Source of the DNA: Scilla litardierei
Taxonomy: Eukaryota > Streptophyta > Magnoliopsida > Asparagales > Asparagaceae
Reading direction: 5' to 3'
Length of the DNA: 64,000 bases
Assembly: GCA_030789695.1 (NCBI GenBank)
Contig: JAULAV010003358.1
Location: 1-64,000 of the forward strand
The position numbers and the translations under genes are program-made. How positions within the stretch are numbered: position 1 is the stretch's first letter; the number at the start of each line of letters is the position of its first letter. A model generated the notes under the pieces. That model saw only the letters and a list, made by a program, of their open reading frames with translations, was not told the origin of the DNA and did no database searches. Positions 60,242 to 64,000 of the stretch are shown here, in pieces.

Positions 60242-61960
60242 TGATGTGTCCATATTTTCTACTATTTTCATATCAGTATTTCATTGCATCTCATGCCATT
60301 TTCACATCCAAATCCCTCATTTTACTACGATATTGCATTTCTGACGATATCTTCGAGTTTCGTAGTTTTTGTGATTTTTCAGGGATTTTGGAGCGGTTTG
60401 GGACCCCACTTGGGTATGGACACATCCGACATGCTCGTGGGCTCATTGACGAGGATCTGGAGGAGTTCGCCAAACTTCTGGAGCCATTGGAGGAGAAGAG
60501 AGAGAGAGCGCGCGGAGGAGACAGACAACCCCAGCAGCTCCCCAGACTTTCCCAGAAAATACTCGGTCCGAGCAGCTCAGCTGCTCGATTAAGCAACTTC
60601 TATTTGAGAAGAGAGCTGATACGGGCTGACTCGGACCGAGCAGATCATCTGCTCGGTCGAGTAGCCTCAATTCCACGAGCTGAAGCTGTCCACGATGCGG
60701 CCCGAGTAGCTGACCGAGTCAACCCCTACTCAGACCGAGTAGAGATGACTCGGTCCGGGTAGACAGAGCGGCAATTTTGAATCATCCCCATTTCCTGTAG
60801 TGCTCGGTCGAGTAGCTCATCTGATCGGTCCGAGCCACCGAACGAGCAGCTTATTACTCGACCGAGTCACCTACTTGGTCGGCAACTCCAGGGCTATTTT
60901 TGGAAAGATTTCTGAAGCCGCGATGCGCACAATTTTGGGCACTGAAGCTGGGAGCTGTGGGCGACTTAGGGGGCGACTTCCATTAGAGAATTTTGAATAG
61001 TTTTAGAGGAGAGCTCCGGTGATTTTTGTATTAGTTCTTTTAGATCAAATACAGCTGATACTTTTAGATTAAAATTGAGAGATTGTCGATTGCGTTCTAG
61101 ATTGTTCTTATGCTTGGAATCTGAAATTATTTCTGGATCTTTAATTGCAATTTCTATTGATTTCTCGATGTAAGTCTTTCGTTCCCTATTCTTTCGATTG
61201 CTACAATGATTTCGTATCTGAGAATGATGTTTTTGTCTGTCACTATTGCAATGTGTGAGTAGATTTATTCTAGGACTGATGGGTTAGCCCTAGGACCCTA
61301 GGGGAAAATGTAGATCTGGATCCCTACATTGAATTGGGGATTTAGGGTAGTATTTCAGTAGATCCTACCGAATCCACAGATAACCCGTACTGAGATCATG
61401 CCCACAGTCTGTGGAATTGATGTGCTTAAGGGATATCTAGGGATTCGAATAGGGAAATCGGTGGATACAACCAAGGCTCGTGACCATGCCTGGCTCGCGT
61501 CTTGAGGGGATCCATTGACAAACTATATCGCTACGTTGACTGCTACCGCCATTGCGTCAACGAGAGCCACCGAAATACCCCGCAATTCTAACCCACGAGA
61601 CTGGTACGAATTGGAGGATTAATTCCCTAGCCCTAATGCAATGTAAGGATCCTATCCTAACATCAACCCCCAACGATCCTAGCGGTGATCCCTAAAGCCA
61701 TAGTCCCTTTTTATTAGTATTACAACAACAACTCCCAAACCAAATCTTTCACCCTGATAACTATCCCACTTCAAGACTTAGAGATAAACTGAGAACCAAT
61801 TGACACTATCACCGTCCCTGTGGGATTCGACATCTTATATACTATAACTCGACACCGTCCGCTTGCGGATTGAGCCCGGAATTGAACCCTAGGGGCCATA
61901 CCACGCCTGACGATCGTGACACCTCCAGGTGGAACCTAGGTGTAGGTTTCGGGTGCGTCA
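60242..61960 (+). repeat. 5' LTR of element I
   Basis: This 1719-bp LTR begins TGATGTGTCC and ends GGGTGCGTCA. An ORF at 60217-60762 straddling its edge is coincidental. Confidence 0.85.
60560..60880 (+). promoter_or_regulatory. Palindromic CTCGGTCCGAG-type motif array in the LTR of I
   Basis: About ten variants of CTCGG(T/A)C(C)GAG, several paired in hairpin-like arrangement (GAGCAGATCATCTGCTC near 60636-60652), lie in the U3-like part of the LTR. The design recalls the CCGATCGG arrays of A and B although the core differs. The role is inferred. Confidence 0.45.
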
Positions 61961-61966
61961 AGTTTT

Positions 61967-61984
61967 TGGCGCCGTTGTCGGGGA
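61967..61984 (+). other. Primer binding site of element I
   Basis: TGGCGCCGTTGTCGGGGA, Athila-type PBS, six bases inside the LTR. Confidence 0.87.
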
Positions 61985-62124
61985 CGGCAATAGTGTTCTA
62001 TCTCAGTTTATTTTTATTTTGTGAAATTTGCTAGCATTCCAATCATTTCTCACCCTTCCATCATTTTTATTCTTTTTATTTATTTCGGTGCTACTGACGG
62101 TATTCTTTTGAGTTTTGTTGGTGC

Positions 62125-63584
62125 ATGAACACTCGCTACAAGGGATCTACCAGAGAGTTATAGTTCGATCCTGAGATCGAGAAGACAGCCAGGGCTTTAA
62201 GAGCCTCTAGCAGAATTTCATCTCCATCTGCTCAGATGGGAGAAAATCCTCCTCCTCCTCCTCGCACCGGGTCCATCAGAGACCACCTGAAACCGACGTT
62301 TGGGAACAACTCCTCCATCCTCAGACGCAGCTGACGGCGGCGAGCTTCGAGCTCAAGACGGGGTTGATTAATCTAATGCAGCAGGATCCCTTCCACGGGC
62401 ATCCTCATAAAAATCCCAACCATCACAATGACTCCTTCCTGGCGAAGTGTGATACGTTCAAGGCGAAGGACGTTAATGACGATGCTGTGAAGCTGCAGCT
62501 TTTCCCATTCACCTTAAGGGATAAAGCGTCATATTGGCTCCGGGCCCACCCTCCCAACCATTTCACCACCTGGGAGAAGCTTGTTCTTTCATTTGTGGAT
62601 AAGTTTTATCCACCATCGAAGACGGTCCGGATCCGTGGGACCATTTCTAACTTCAAGCAGCTCCCACAGGAGTCACTTTATGAGGCTTGGAAGAGGTTCA
62701 AGGACCTCCAACATCAGTGTCCTCACCATGGAATCGAGCCCTCAGATTTGGTGCAGAGCTTCTACAACCGGCTCCAACCTAGCACCAAGATGATTATCGA
62801 TGCTGCGGCACAAGGCGCCTTACTTGATAAGTCTCCTGAGGAGGCTATAGATTTGTTGGAGCACATGGCGGCCAACACTCAGCAACGGAGTGATGAACGG
62901 ACCGTTGTGACCCGGACTCCTGAGGTCAAGGTCGCTAGCCACTTGGATTCTCACATCGAGACCTTGTGCAAGCAAGTGGCCCGCATTGAGCAACGTCTGG
63001 ACTCCATCCCTGCTTCCCCCAGCACGTCATATCATCCTACGGAAGAGTATGTGGATCAGGGCTACATCCCTGGTGATGCCCACTATGATGTTGCTGAGAC
63101 ATCTGAGACCGTACAGTACGTCCAAGGAGAGGAACGGAATCAGTGGCAGTATCCAGCTACCAGGAATCACCCGGGGGTTTCCTACGAAAAACCAAGTGGA
63201 GGGCTGCAACCTCCACAATTTCAGAGACCAGCACCTCCTCCTCATCAGCAGCAGAGCCAGCAGCAGGGCGGATTCAGGCCAGCTGGGCCCTACCGACCGT
63301 CGGGTTATCAGTTCAACCGGCCGCCCCAGCAGAATTATGCGCCCAATCCACCGAAGTCCAGTCTTGAATCCACTTTGGAGACTTTCATGAGCAGCCAGAT
63401 TCGCTTTAATCGGGACACATCAAATCAGTTCAAGAATATAAATTCTTTACTCGATGAACTAAGGGGGGCAAATGTCACAACTTTTGAAGAATCAAGGGAG
63501 ATTGCCCGCACAGCCGGAGGCAAACCATATAGCCCATGCCAATGCCGTTGTTTCAGTGACCACACGAGGAGGACGGGTTACTGA
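62125..63584 (+). pseudogene. gag of element I
   Basis: A likely native ATG at 62125 gives MNTRYKGSTREL, then TAG at 62161. A later frameshift before 62364 leads into the main frame (62364-63584). That frame carries the Gag core: LQLFPFTLRDKASYWL, WEKLVLSFVDKFYPPSKTVR, ESLYEAWKRFKDLQHQCPHH and LVQSFYNRLQPSTKMIID. A Q/P-rich stretch (about 63180-63360) follows. The frame is lost near 63530 within GGKPYSPC. The N-terminus and C-terminal joint are therefore broken, but the core is clear. Confidence 0.85.
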
Positions 63585-64000
63585 CCCCGTCATGGTTCCG
63601 GTGCTAAACAAGAAGAAGGTCACCATTAAAGAAGCTGTTGATGACAACTATAGAGATGAGGCCACTGAAGGGCCTATCATTATTGAAGAGAAAGCGGATG
63701 TCCCTCCCGTCATACCTACTACGACGCCGCCTCCCATCGATGCATCCAAAAGTAACGTTTCCCGACCGCCCCCTCCATACCCACAGAGGCTAGCCCTAGC
63801 CAAGATGGAGAAGAAGTACTCCAAGTTCATGGAGTTATTAAAGGGAATTCAGCTGAACATCCCGTTCATAGACGCCATCACCGAGATCCCGACCTACGCC
63901 AAATTTCTGAAGGATCTCATCACGGGAAAGAGGAAGCTCGAAGAAATCAAGCTATTGGAGGATTCCACCTCCGTCATCAAAAATCATCTCCCTCGGAAGC
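63532..64000 (+). pseudogene. gag C-terminus towards protease of element I (cut by window end)
   Basis: This shifted frame reads HANAVVSVTTRGGRVTDP, then a variable spacer, then PYPQRLALAKMEKKYSKFME and LNIPFIDAITEIPTYAKFLK. These are the conserved residues just before the Athila protease, also present in A, B and C. The protease active site lies beyond base 64000. Confidence 0.82.

Larger units (their letters stand above)
60242..64000 (+). mobile_element. Element I: Athila-like element, 5' part
   Basis: The 5' LTR is 60242-61960, the PBS 61967-61984, and gag begins near 62125. The right portion is beyond the window. It is inserted in H's 3' LTR, so CTATC (60237-60241) is predicted to recur after its 3' LTR. 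Confidence 0.88.

Noticed and set aside
60217..60762. 181-aa plus-strand ORF
   Set aside because: It crosses the H/I junction into I's LTR and its second half encodes the palindromic array; coincidental.

Overview
The window looks like intergenic DNA of a large-genome flowering plant. Nearly all of it is nested LTR retrotransposons (Ty3/gypsy Athila-like, Tat-like and Tekay-type chromovirus, plus Ty1/copia). Only small broken pieces of plant genes are visible: an HSP70 fragment and two exons of an LRR receptor kinase. I see no intact host gene and no tRNA, rRNA or CRISPR array. The species cannot be named from this sequence.

Layout. (1) 1-18899 is element A, an Athila-like element on the minus strand whose 3' end lies left of the window. 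It is split at 4096/4097 by element E (4097-14303, plus strand), a nearly complete Tekay-type chromovirus with 2.7 kb LTRs, a 938-aa RT/RNase H/integrase/chromodomain frame and a TGCCC target duplication. (2) 18900-20295 is unassigned. (3) A reading frame from the C-terminal half of an HSP70 substrate-binding region lies in three pieces (20296-20376, 25047-25204, 44607-44691). Element D (20377-25041, Tat-like, no coding capacity) and element C (25205-44601, Athila-like with gag-pro-pol remnants) were inserted into it. Removing both elements with one target duplication each restores a single frame, which confirms the boundaries. (4) Element C is itself interrupted by element B (28023-37355), a complete sibling of A. 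(5) 44692-48840 holds a 30-bp minisatellite, the LTR of a truncated Tat-like element F, two exons of an LRR receptor kinase, a possible solo LTR and a Tourist-like MITE. (6) 48840-52305 is a 5'-truncated Ty1/copia element G. (7) 53908-60241 is element H, a non-coding LTR element with chromovirus-like ends. Its 3' LTR is cut by element I (60242 to the window end), an Athila-like element on the plus strand.

How the parts relate. A and B are the most interesting. Both keep a long gag-protease frame, lack reverse transcriptase, RNase H and integrase at the same place, and carry a second Athila-type ORF downstream. Upstream of that second ORF each has a TATA box preceded by an array of palindromic CCGATCGG-type motifs. 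The same arrangement occurs in their own LTR promoters. They look like a non-autonomous family that borrows pol in trans and carries a duplicated internal promoter. By-eye LTR comparison gives about 2% divergence for E, about 3-4% for B and C, and about 10-12% for D, which fits the nesting order.
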